A DNA stretch of 64,000 nucleotides from Luteipulveratus halotolerans (GTDB lineage: Bacteria > Actinomycetota > Actinomycetes > Actinomycetales > Dermatophilaceae). The notes under the pieces were generated by a model. That model did no database searches and was not told the DNA's origin. It was given only the letters and a program-made list of their open reading frames with translations. This document shows, in pieces, positions 7,877 through 15,354 of the stretch (position 1 is the first letter of the stretch; the number at the start of each line of letters is the position of its first letter). The translations under genes were made by a program, and so were the position numbers. The stretch covers positions 2,914,001 to 2,978,000 of the forward strand of contig NZ_LAIR01000002.1 of the NCBI RefSeq assembly GCF_001247745.1, in the 5' to 3' direction.

Positions 7877-9165
7877 CAGTCCCCCTCAGGCTGTGGCAGC
7901 AGCGTACGACGCTGCGCCCCGAACTGCAGCGTCGTGGCGAGCCCTTCCAGCGCGCGCCGCGAGAGCTCCTGGGACACGTGCTGGTAGCCCCTCGTCGTCG
8001 TGACGCTGCTGTGCCCGACGATTGCCCGGATCACCTCGGAGTCGACGCCGAGCTCGAGCAGCAGGGTCGCGGTGGTGTGGCGGGCCTCGTGCAGGGTGTA
8101 GCGGCGGCCGACACCGTGCTCGTCGACGTGCGCGACCCGGGCGGCGTCCTGCAGCGCGAACCAGGCGTCACGGTCCGTGCCCTTGCGCACCGGGCGCGCC
8201 TCGGCCTCGGTCCACACCAGCCCGTAGGGGTTCGGCGGGGCGGTCTCCTTCCACCAGCGCAGCGCCTCGACCATCGGCTCCACCAGCGGCACGACCCGCT
8301 CGCGCGACTTCGGCCGCACCAGGTGCGCGGCGCCGACGAGCCTGCGAGCCGTGTAGTCCCGTGGGATTCGGAACGTCTCCAGAGCGCGGTCGTCGTACGG
8401 CAGGCGCTGCAGCTGCCAGGACACGTCCATGAGGGCTCGGTCGAGGTCGACGCAGTCCCAGGTGAGGCCAAGACACTCGGCCTGGCGCATCCCCTGCAGG
8501 AGGGCAGCTGCCCACCGTGTCGCATCAGGTCGGTCGCCGGCCGCCTTCAGGAGCGCCATCGCCTCGTCGAGCGGGATCGCGTCACGGCCCGACTCCGGCA
8601 GGCGTGGCCGCGGAGTCAGGCGCACGTTCGACGGCACCGCGTGACCTTCCAGCTCGGCCGCCTTGAGCATCACCATCAGCACGTCGTGCGAGCGGAGCGC
8701 GGTCGCTTCCTCGTACCCGGCGTCCCGGCATGCCTTGTGCACGGAGCGCACGTCGGCCGGCGTGAGCCGATCGAGCTTGCGGGTCCCGATCGTGGGCACG
8801 ATGTAGCGGCGTACGACGCCGCGGGCGTCGGTGAACCGGGAAGGACGGACGCGCTGCTGGTACAGCGGCAGCCACGTGTCCGACCACTTCTTCACCGTCA
8901 TGCCCCCGCCGCCGGCCGCGGGGATGCCTTCCTTCGCGGCCTTGTTCTGCATCGCCCGCAGCTTGCGCTTCGCCTCGGTCTCGGTCTTCGCGCTCTGGGT
9001 GATGTAGCGGCGCGCGCCTGAGCGGGTGAACCCGGCTTCGATCTGCGCGACCCATCGTCCGTCGCGCTTGCGCTGGAACACCGAGCCGGTGCCCTTGTCC
9101 CGCGGCGGCTTCTTCTCGTCGTCAGTCACGTCAGTCATTGTGTCAGTCATCCCGTGGCGAGACAT
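7876..9165 (-). CDS. Tyrosine-family prophage integrase
   Basis: 429 residues. An N-terminal arm-binding domain (GTGSVFQRKRDGRWVAQIEA, about 25-72) is followed by a SAM-like core-binding domain (about 90-185) and the catalytic domain. Catalytic residues visible are R227 (GMRQAEC), H359-x-x-R362 (HEARHTTA), H385 (GHSS) and nucleophile Y394 (TTRGYQHV). It would recombine attP with the 3' end of a tRNA-Arg gene. The tRNA fragment lies 63 nt upstream of the start, the usual int-att arrangement. Met codons at 9150 and 9138 are alternative starts. The downstream lipoprotein is translationally coupled. Confidence 0.93.
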   Translation of the reverse strand: MSRHGMTDTMTDVTDDEKKPPRDKGTGSVFQRKRDGRWVAQIEAGFTRSGARRYITQSAKTETEAKRKLRAMQNKAAKEGIPAAGGGGMTVKKWSDTWLPLYQQRVRPSRFTDARGVVRRYIVPTIGTRKLDRLTPADVRSVHKACRDAGYEEATALRSHDVLMVMLKAAELEGHAVPSNVRLTPRPRLPESGRDAIPLDEAMALLKAAGDRPDATRWAAALLQGMRQAECLGLTWDCVDLDRALMDVSWQLQRLPYDDRALETFRIPRDYTARRLVGAAHLVRPKSRERVVPLVEPMVEALRWWKETAPPNPYGLVWTEAEARPVRKGTDRDAWFALQDAARVAHVDEHGVGRRYTLHEARHTTATLLLELGVDSEVIRAIVGHSSVTTTRGYQHVSQELSRRALEGLATTLQFGAQRRTLLPQPEGD

Positions 9166-9227
9166 GTCGAACTCTGGCAGACAAACACGCAGGTCAGAGG
9201 CTTGCGCACAGTCAAAACCTACCGCTT

Positions 9228-9276
9228 GCCCGCTCTCCTAAAGCGGGTGTCGGCTGTTCGAATCAGCCCGGGGGCA
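9228..9276 (+). other. attR-type junction: 3' fragment of tRNA-Arg(CCU)
   Basis: The sequence folds as a tRNA 3' half. The anticodon stem is CCGCT/AGCGG (9230-9246) with loop CTCCTAA, giving anticodon CCT at 9237-9239. The T arm is GGCTG-TTCGAAT-CAGCC (9252-9268), followed by acceptor strand CGGGGGC plus A. The D arm and 5' acceptor strand are absent. This is what remains at the far end of an element that integrated into the 3' end of a tRNA-Arg gene. The intact gene should lie at the left prophage end, outside this window. Confidence 0.8.
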
Positions 9277-9460
9277 CGGTTGCACGACCTGAACGCCACG
9301 ACGCGAGCTCCTCGGCCGCGCACGCGCTACAGCCCGTACGCCGACGAACACGTCGCGTCGCCCCAGGCGCCTCGCGTTGTGCGCGCCGGATCTCGTACAG
9401 CTCCAGCGACCCGTCGTAGTAGTCCTTGGTGCGCCATTCGAACCAAAACACGCACCTGGT
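9263..9460 (-). pseudogene. Possible C-terminal remnant of a GNAT-like gene between attR and the defence genes
   Basis: On the minus strand the frame contains WRTKDYYDGSLELYEIRRAQ. This resembles the C-terminal tail DETLELFEISRP of the broken acetyltransferase at 11761-11909. The underlying DNA forms a 28-nt imperfect direct repeat (24 matches) with the right side. No start or body is present. The assignment as acetyltransferase debris is tentative. Confidence 0.25.
9389..9416. repeat. Left copy of imperfect 28-nt direct repeat flanking the PARIS-like locus
   Basis: Starts GATCTCGTACAGCTCCAGCG. It matches 11773-11800 at 24 of 28 positions in the same orientation. The two copies bracket the AT-richer ATPase/nuclease pair and could mark a recombination boundary or two homologous gene ends. 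Confidence 0.5.
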
Positions 9461-9464
9461 TGCC

Positions 9465-9470
9465 TAGACT
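9465..9470 (+). promoter_or_regulatory. Candidate -10 element giving a leaderless mRNA for the ATPase gene
   Basis: TAGACT lies 6 nt before the GTG at 9477. The only purine-rich tract abuts the GTG directly, too close to work as a ribosome-binding site. A leaderless transcript starting at or near the GTG is therefore likely. No convincing -35 is seen. Confidence 0.4.
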
Positions 9471-9476
9471 CCAGGG

Positions 9477-10865
9477 GTGGACACGGACTCGCATAGGATT
9501 AGCCCTGCACAATTGCGTTTCGTTCGAATCACGGGACTTCTAGGAGAGTTCGAGCACGAATTTGAATTTCCCCAGAACTGGAGCTTTGTCATTCTCCATG
9601 GCCCAAACGGAGTCGGCAAGACCAAATTGCTCCAACTGATTCGAGCGACCATTGATGCGGACCCATCGACGATATCGTCGATCCCGTTCGAGGCAGCCGA
9701 CATGTCATTCTCGGACGGCACGACGATATCTGTCGCGCGAAGCGGCCAAGCAGCACTTCCGGAGCTAGAGTCGGATTACGATCTAGTGCTGGCTCCAATC
9801 ACAGCCCGCATGACAAGGGGCGGCAGAACCATCGACGAGTGGCGGCCCGCGCCCCTCGAACCAAGGAACCTTGCTGGGTTTTCACGGCAAATCAGCATGG
9901 AGTACCCGTTTCTCACAAGGATCGAGCGCGGGCTGTGGCGCGATATCCGATACGATCGTTTGTACGACACGCGGGCGCTCGTGTCACGATACCCCGGCCT
10001 GAAGAGATTTCTTCGCGAAGACCAAAGCGATCTGGGCGACGGCGGCGAAAGAATTAGGAATTACCTCGCGACGATGCGCGTCCACCTCATCGAAACCCAA
10101 CGACTCCTTCTCGCGGAACCATCGGACCGTTCCAATGCAATTGACCGAGGGCTAATACCCCGAGTCGAAACGTTCGCAGAGGATTTGACGAAACGCCTCA
10201 GCATCGCCCTCGCGCACAATTCCAGAACGTCACAGAAACTCGATAGATCATTTCCCCGACGCCTCCTCCAAGTGCAAGAAGGGGACATCCAAGTAACCGA
10301 GGAAACAATCCGACGGCGCTACGAAGAGCAAAGCAACCAGCGCACGAAGCTCGCAAACATTGGAGTTCTCGACGGGGCCGAGGACCTTCCACTGCCTACC
10401 CGCGAGCTCCAGCCCTGGGAAAGGCGGGTTCTTTGGAACTACCTCGAAGACACGTCCGAAAAGCTGAGGACGTTCGACGAATTGCTTGGCAAGGTCGAAC
10501 TCCTCATGGAGATTGTTAATTCTCGTTTCATCAACAAAGAGCTTCGGATAGACCCTGCCGTCGGATTCCAATTCATCACTCGCCGAGGAACAAAACTACG
10601 CCCAGATCAGCTCTCATCCGGGGAGCAGCACGAACTGGTGCTTGTATATGACCTCCTGTTCAATGCCGCAAGAGGATCCCTGGTCCTAATCGATGAACCC
10701 GAGATATCGCTGCACGTTGCGTGGCAACAAAAATTTCTTGATGATCTCTCTCGGATAGCCGATCTGACAAGCGTCCGCTTCGTAGTCGCCACACATTCAC
10801 CACAAATTATTCACAAGTGGTGGGAACGCGCCGTTGGACTTGATGGCGGGGTAGTCGGACCCTGA
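9477..10865 (+). CDS. AriA-like ABC-type ATPase of a PARIS-like anti-phage system
   Basis: 462 residues. It has Walker A GPNGVGKT (42-49), a long helical insertion (about 130-350), the ABC signature LSSGEQ (379-384), Walker B LVLIDEPE (402-409) and the H-loop histidine H440 (ATHSPQ). This SMC/Rad50/OLD-like AAA_15/AAA_21 plan, its length, and a DUF4435 partner 1 nt downstream match AriA of PARIS, described in E. coli P4-like satellites. There AriA senses phage anti-restriction proteins such as Ocr and releases AriB. Base composition is clearly more AT-rich than neighbours, indicating recent transfer. Start chosen at GTG 9477 behind TAGACT. The trigger here is unknown. Confidence 0.8.
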   Translation: MDTDSHRISPAQLRFVRITGLLGEFEHEFEFPQNWSFVILHGPNGVGKTKLLQLIRATIDADPSTISSIPFEAADMSFSDGTTISVARSGQAALPELESDYDLVLAPITARMTRGGRTIDEWRPAPLEPRNLAGFSRQISMEYPFLTRIERGLWRDIRYDRLYDTRALVSRYPGLKRFLREDQSDLGDGGERIRNYLATMRVHLIETQRLLLAEPSDRSNAIDRGLIPRVETFAEDLTKRLSIALAHNSRTSQKLDRSFPRRLLQVQEGDIQVTEETIRRRYEEQSNQRTKLANIGVLDGAEDLPLPTRELQPWERRVLWNYLEDTSEKLRTFDELLGKVELLMEIVNSRFINKELRIDPAVGFQFITRRGTKLRPDQLSSGEQHELVLVYDLLFNAARGSLVLIDEPEISLHVAWQQKFLDDLSRIADLTSVRFVVATHSPQIIHKWWERAVGLDGGVVGP

Positions 10866-10866
10866 G

Positions 10867-11742
10867 ATGCGAGATCTCATAACCGCGGACGACACGATCA
10901 GCCATGTCCTTCTGCTCCGCGCGGCCGATCCACGGACGATCGTTCTCGTCGAGAGTGACGAGGACTCAAGCGCGCTCGATCCACACGTCGACGAGGTTCT
11001 TTGCCAAACGATACCGACAAATGGCAGAGATGTAGTCTTGGGCGCGATTTCCAGAGCACAGGACCTATTCATAGACCGAGTCCTCGGCGTGATCGACAGC
11101 GACCAACATCGGATAATCGGAACCGCTCCAAGTTGCACCAACATCATTATGACGACGTGGTGCGATATGGAGACGGAGATTGCGTTCAGCAACGACCAGA
11201 AGGTGCTTCAACGTGTTATCCGGGCGCACTTCGATAACCACGCGTTTGAACGAGTCCTCGGGAACTCGTCCATGCTCAGCATGGGCGATGCGGTGGCCGA
11301 AATTCTGCGCCCAGTCAGCCTGCTGCGTATGGCCTCGCGACGAGATGGACTCGGCTTGAACATTTCGTCCGTGCCCATCCACGAGGTAATCTCTGGCAGC
11401 CCCGCGAAGATGGACCTCGAAAGATTCTACAAGATAGTCTGCGCAAAGTCGAAAGACAGCCCGATGTCCCCGCAGGACGTTTCTAGCATCGTCTCGAAGG
11501 AAATTCGTGATTGCCAGATTGGGTCGTCCTCAATATGCAATGGCCACGATTTTGTTGCAGCTGTCGGGAAAATAGGGGCATTGGCGACCCAAGAGAAAGT
11601 CGGAGCCAAGGTGCTCGAGCGGTCATTGCGAGCAGCGTTCGATTGCGAGAGCCTGCGCTCGACGGCGCTGTATGCGGATGTTGCAGAATGGTCAGAACGC
11701 AACTCCACCAAAGTCTGGGTTTGCGGGCAGGGGCGCGATTGA
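10867..11742 (+). CDS. AriB-like DUF4435/Toprim nuclease of a PARIS-like system
   Basis: 291 residues, ATG 1 nt after the ATPase stop. A Toprim-like catalytic core is visible: E29 in IVLVESDED and D77/D79 in VLGVIDSDQ, followed by an acidic CDMETEIAF segment (about 99-107). The C-terminal half is helical with no recognisable domain. The length and E...DxD spacing fit AriB, the DUF4435 effector of PARIS, which cleaves host tRNA once released by AriA and aborts infection. Composition is AT-rich like the ATPase gene. Identification rests on motifs, length and gene pairing; RNA target and specificity are not predictable from sequence. Confidence 0.78.
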   Translation: MRDLITADDTISHVLLLRAADPRTIVLVESDEDSSALDPHVDEVLCQTIPTNGRDVVLGAISRAQDLFIDRVLGVIDSDQHRIIGTAPSCTNIIMTTWCDMETEIAFSNDQKVLQRVIRAHFDNHAFERVLGNSSMLSMGDAVAEILRPVSLLRMASRRDGLGLNISSVPIHEVISGSPAKMDLERFYKIVCAKSKDSPMSPQDVSSIVSKEIRDCQIGSSSICNGHDFVAAVGKIGALATQEKVGAKVLERSLRAAFDCESLRSTALYADVAEWSERNSTKVWVCGQGRD

Positions 11743-11760
11743 CGGCCAGGCAACCTCGCG

Positions 11761-11909
11761 TCACGGGCGGCTGATCTCGAACAGCTCGAGCGTCTCGTCG
11801 GGTTTTGGTGCAGGTCGTACGCGAACTGCGCGTCGCCGTCGGTGAACCGACGCAGCACCAGCCGCTCCGTACGGACGTCGTTGCTCTGAGCGCCCTCACC
11901 GATGACCAT
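11761..11909 (-). pseudogene. GNAT acetyltransferase remnant with internal deletion and frameshift
   Basis: The 5' part encodes a typical RimJ/RimL-type N-terminus (VRTERLVLRRFTDGDAQFAY, then DLHQNP). It then jumps, one frame off, to a plausible C-terminus (DETLELFEISRP, stop at 11763-11761). About 100 residues of the acetyltransferase core are missing, so the gene cannot be functional. Its position directly downstream of the AT-rich nuclease gene suggests it was damaged when the defence locus was inserted or rearranged. Confidence 0.6.
11773..11800. repeat. Right copy of imperfect 28-nt direct repeat flanking the PARIS-like locus
   Basis: Starts GATCTCGAACAGCTCGAGCG and matches 9389-9416 at 24 of 28 positions. 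It overlaps the C-terminal codons of the broken GNAT gene. Confidence 0.5.
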
Positions 11910-12003
11910 GGGCTGCAGTCTGTCAAGGGTGGATGTCCTGGCTGTCGGCAGCCGCCGGGGGTTAAGTTACCCGGACGTAGGTTCGCAGATGGAGGCGTGA
12001 CGG

Positions 12004-13314
12004 ATGAGCACTGCTGCAGTCGAGACGCGGTGGGCCTGGCCCGCCGAGCACACCGACGAGCGCGGCCGGCGCCCCCTGCGCCCGGCGCTCGACCCGTTCT
12101 ACCGGCCACCGAGCGGCTGGGAGTCGACCGAACCCGGCACGACCTTGCGCAGCCGCGACGTCGACCCGGCGTTCCTCGGCCGAATACCGTTGCGGGCCAA
12201 GGCCGTTCAGCTGCTCTACACCACGCTCGACATGCACGGCGAGCGTACGACGACGGCCACCACGGTCCTCATCGCCGAGGGCGCGCCCGACCTGCCCGAG
12301 CGGCCGATCCTGTCCTACCAGTGCGCCATCGATGCGCTGTCACCCGAGGCCTTCCCGTCGTACGCCCACCGCCTCGGCGCTCCGACGACCGGCGAGGTGG
12401 TCCAGCTCGAGCTGCTGCAGATCGCGTGCGCGCTCGCGCAGGGCTGGGTCGTCTCGGTGCCTGACCACGAGGGCCCGCACGGCAACTGGGGAGCGCCGCG
12501 CGAGTCCGGCCACTGCGCCCTCGACGGCGTCCGCGCAGCCCTGCGCCACCACGACTTCGGTCTGTCCGAGCACTCCCCCGTCGGCATGTGGGGCTACTCA
12601 GGCGGCGGCTGGGGCACCGCGTGGGCGGCCGAGATGGCCGACTACTACGCCCCCGAGCTCAACACGGTCGGTACTGTGCTCGGCTCGCCGGTGGGCGACC
12701 CCGAGCTGGTCTTCCGGCGCGCCAACGGCCACCTGTTCGCTGGGCTCGCCGGGCTGGTCATCGCGAGCCTGGTGCGCATCTACCCCGAGATGCGCGAGCT
12801 CGTCGACGAGCATGTCGACGCCGACGGCCGCGCGTTGATCGACGACGCCGTCGAGCTGCAGACCGGTCACGCGATCGCCAACATGGCGTTCACCGACTTC
12901 GGCAGGTTCATGCGGGTGCCGGTCCAGGCGTTCCTCGACGACCCCCGCATGCAGGCGATCTTCGCCGACATCAAGCCCGGGCTGGGCACGCCGGCGATGC
13001 CGGTCCTGATCCTGCAGGCGGTGCGCGACCAGATCGTGCCGGTCGCCGGAATCGACCGGATGGCAAAGGGATTCGCCGACCGCGGCACGACAGTGATGTA
13101 CGTCCGTGATCGCCTCAGCGAGCACTTCACCCTGCACATCTTCTCGGGACCACTGGTGATCACCTGGCTCACCGAGAGGTTCGCCGGGGTCGCCGTGGCG
13201 GGCTCGTCGACGACGACGGTGACGACCGTCCTCGGCTCCGCCCGCCGACTGCGTACGGGCCTCGGCCTGCTGCGGGTGTGCGGCCGCGTGTTCCTCGGCA
13301 GACGCCTGGTCTGA
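12004..13314 (+). CDS. Secretory-lipase family (LIP) alpha/beta hydrolase
   Basis: 436 residues, ATG 12004 with GGAGG 8 nt upstream. It resembles the fungal/actinobacterial LIP family (PF03583) of triacylglycerol lipases. The nucleophile S199 sits in GYSGG, the likely acid is Asp in VRDQIVP, and the likely His lies in SEHFTLH. The cap region and the DHEGPHGNW segment are typical. No N-terminal signal peptide is visible and the C-terminus is basic (RRLRTGLGLLRVCGRVFLGRRL), so localisation is uncertain. It stands alone between the accessory region and rtcB. Fatty-acyl ester hydrolysis is expected, but the substrate is unknown. Confidence 0.8.
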   Translation: MSTAAVETRWAWPAEHTDERGRRPLRPALDPFYRPPSGWESTEPGTTLRSRDVDPAFLGRIPLRAKAVQLLYTTLDMHGERTTTATTVLIAEGAPDLPERPILSYQCAIDALSPEAFPSYAHRLGAPTTGEVVQLELLQIACALAQGWVVSVPDHEGPHGNWGAPRESGHCALDGVRAALRHHDFGLSEHSPVGMWGYSGGGWGTAWAAEMADYYAPELNTVGTVLGSPVGDPELVFRRANGHLFAGLAGLVIASLVRIYPEMRELVDEHVDADGRALIDDAVELQTGHAIANMAFTDFGRFMRVPVQAFLDDPRMQAIFADIKPGLGTPAMPVLILQAVRDQIVPVAGIDRMAKGFADRGTTVMYVRDRLSEHFTLHIFSGPLVITWLTERFAGVAVAGSSTTTVTTVLGSARRLRTGLGLLRVCGRVFLGRRLV

Positions 13315-13414
13315 TCCGCACTCACGCGAATAACCGCATGCACAAACGGTTTTCGGGCTCCTAGCGTCGTTCTCGCACCGCTCGGTCCGCGAGCGGCGAG
13401 AGACTGGAAGGACG

Positions 13415-14584
13415 ATGGAGCACATCACCGACACGCTCATCAGCTGGGCGTCGATCCTCGAGCAGGGCACCCGCGAGCAGGCGCGTACGACGGCCACGAT
13501 GCCGTTCATCCACCCGCACCTCGCGCTGATGCCCGATGCCCACCTGGGGCGCGGCGCGACCGTGGGGTCGGTCATCCCGACCCTGGGCGCGATCATGCCG
13601 GCCGCAGTCGGCGTCGACATCGGCTGCGGGATGATCGCGGTCCGCACGCAGCTGTCCCTCGACGACCTGCCCACCGACCGGCGCCCGGTCCGCGAGGCCA
13701 TCGAGCGGGCGATCCCGCTCAGTGCCGGCGCGGCCAACCGCAAGGTCAGCCGCGAGCACACGCAGCGTCGCCTCGACGAGCTGCACACCCTGGCCGCGGA
13801 GGCGGGGTTCGACCCGTCGTCGTACGCGCGGCGCTGGGAGCTCCAGCTCGGCACGCTCGGGTCGGGTAACCACTTCATCGAGATCACGGTCGACGAGCAG
13901 CAGCGGGTGTGGCTGTTCCTGCACTCGGGCTCGCGCGGTGTCGGCAACAAGATCGCGCAGCACCACACCGAGGTCGCCCGAAACCTGTGTGAGCAGTGGT
14001 GGATTCGGCTGCCGGACCGCGATCTCGCCTACCTCGTCGAGGGCACGGACGAGTTCGACGCGTACATCTCGCAGATGCGGTGGGCGCAGCACTACGCGCT
14101 GCTCAACCGCGAGGAGATGATGGACCGCGTGGTCCGGCAGGTGTCGGAGTGGGCCGGTGTCGACGTGGAGCGGCTGGAGGAGATCAACTGCCACCACAAC
14201 TACACCGAGCAGGAGCGCCACTTCGGCAAGGACGTGTGGCTGTCGCGCAAGGGTGCGATCAACGCCGAGCGCGGCCGAGCCGGGCTGATCCCCGGCTCGA
14301 TGGGCACGGCGTCGTACGTCGTCTCCGGGCTCGGCAACCCGGTCGCGCTCTGCTCGGCGCCGCACGGCGCCGGTCGTGAGTACTCGCGTTCGAAGGCCCG
14401 CAAGACGTTCACGCGCGAGCAGCTGCGCGAGGCGATGACGGGCATCGAGTACCGCGACACCGACGCGTTCATCGACGAGATCCCGGCGGCGTACAAGGAC
14501 ATCGACCAGGTGATGGCGGACGCCGCCGACCTGGTCGAGATCCGGCACACGCTGCGTCAGGTCGTCAACGTCAAGGGCGACTGA
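13415..14584 (+). CDS. rtcB: RtcB-family RNA ligase
   Basis: 389 residues, ATG 13415 with GGAAGGA upstream. RtcB joins 2',3'-cyclic phosphate or 3'-phosphate ends to 5'-OH ends using GTP and Mn2+. Signatures seen are the metal-binding GVDIGCGM, GSGNHFIEI, LHSGSRGVGNKIA and NCHHNY motifs, and the guanylylated His H317 in SAPHGAGR. Length fits the shorter bacterial RtcB group. It is monocistronic, ending at a 15-bp hairpin shared with the convergent tetR gene. In bacteria it repairs tRNA or rRNA cut by ribotoxins. An RNase-type abortive system nearby (PARIS-like) makes that intriguing, but no functional link is shown. Confidence 0.93.
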   Translation: MEHITDTLISWASILEQGTREQARTTATMPFIHPHLALMPDAHLGRGATVGSVIPTLGAIMPAAVGVDIGCGMIAVRTQLSLDDLPTDRRPVREAIERAIPLSAGAANRKVSREHTQRRLDELHTLAAEAGFDPSSYARRWELQLGTLGSGNHFIEITVDEQQRVWLFLHSGSRGVGNKIAQHHTEVARNLCEQWWIRLPDRDLAYLVEGTDEFDAYISQMRWAQHYALLNREEMMDRVVRQVSEWAGVDVERLEEINCHHNYTEQERHFGKDVWLSRKGAINAERGRAGLIPGSMGTASYVVSGLGNPVALCSAPHGAGREYSRSKARKTFTREQLREAMTGIEYRDTDAFIDEIPAAYKDIDQVMADAADLVEIRHTLRQVVNVKGD

Positions 14585-14597
14585 GGCAGCACCACGG

Positions 14598-14634
14598 CTG
14601 GGCAGGACCGGGGCCAGGACCCGGTCCTGCCCAG
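14598..14634. terminator. Bidirectional hairpin between rtcB and tetR
   Basis: Arms of 15 bp pair perfectly (CTGGGCAGGACCGGG with its complement) around a 7-nt loop. It sits between two converging genes. Confidence 0.75.
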
Positions 14635-14651
14635 CGACGACGATCAGCCGG

Positions 14652-15272
14652 TCACGTGGCGTCGGGCCAGAGCATCTGCCGGAAGACCCGCAGCGTCTCG
14701 GCCACGACCCGCTCACGCTCGGCAGCGTCGAGACCAGCGAACGGGCCGTCGATCATCATCAGCGCCAGGCCGTGCACCATGCTCCACGCGGTCATCTCGG
14801 TGCCCAGGCGATCAGCCTCGGAGATCACGCCCAGGTCGACCAGCTCGGCGACGAGGCCGACCAGCATCTGGTGCGGGTGATCAGGCGCCTCGTACTCGTC
14901 GGGTGCGTCATCACCATGAACCCCACCGGTGAACGACGTGCGGTAGAGCCCCGGCTCGGCGAACGCGAAGTCGACGTACCCCTGCCCGAGCGCCTGCATC
15001 CGGGCGCGCAGCGACTCGACGCGGTCGTCGGTCGGCTCGAGGGCCTCGAGGCGCTTGCGCATCGCCCCGCCCATCTTGGCGACGCACTCGGCCTTGGCGG
15101 CCGTGATCAGCTCGTCGTGGCCCGTGAAGTGCCGGTACGCCGCGGTCGGGGTGACGCCGACCTGCCGGGCGGCGGCGCGCACCGTCACAGCCTCCGGCCC
15201 GCCCTCGGCGGCGAGTGAGGCCGCCGCGTCGATGAGGGCGTTGCGCAGGTCTCCGTGGTGGTAGGCGTTCAT
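14652..15272 (-). CDS. TetR-family repressor of the divergent MMPL transporter
   Basis: 206 residues. Start chosen at ATG 15272 because the product then begins MNAYHHGDLRNALIDAA, the usual TetR start. The HTH covers residues about 25-50 (VTVRAAARQVGVTPTAAYRHF). The C-terminal ligand domain (AWSMVHGLALMMIDGPF) resembles the TetR_C WHG-type group. It is divergently transcribed from the MMPL gene, sharing an 82-bp intergenic region with an inverted repeat, so it very likely represses the exporter and itself until a hydrophobic ligand binds. Confidence 0.9.
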   Translation of the reverse strand: MNAYHHGDLRNALIDAAASLAAEGGPEAVTVRAAARQVGVTPTAAYRHFTGHDELITAAKAECVAKMGGAMRKRLEALEPTDDRVESLRARMQALGQGYVDFAFAEPGLYRTSFTGGVHGDDAPDEYEAPDHPHQMLVGLVAELVDLGVISEADRLGTEMTAWSMVHGLALMMIDGPFAGLDAAERERVVAETLRVFRQMLWPDAT

Positions 15273-15287
15273 GACATGGATGTTGAC

Positions 15288-15333
15288 GGGCGTACACATT
15301 GATGGCAAGTTAACACCCACAAAGTTTACGCCC
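15288..15333. promoter_or_regulatory. Candidate TetR operator region
   Basis: GGGCGTA (15288-15294) is mirrored by TACGCCC (15327-15333). Between and beside them are GTTAAC and the related AAGTTAAC/AAGTTTAC half-sites. Located between the divergent tetR and MMPL starts. Confidence 0.45.
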
Positions 15334-15354
15334 GACCACATCAGGGGAACCACC

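Noticed and set aside
9181..9276. A complete tRNA gene at the prophage boundary
   Set aside because: The D arm and 5' acceptor strand cannot be found upstream of the anticodon arm; only the 3' portion matches a tRNA.
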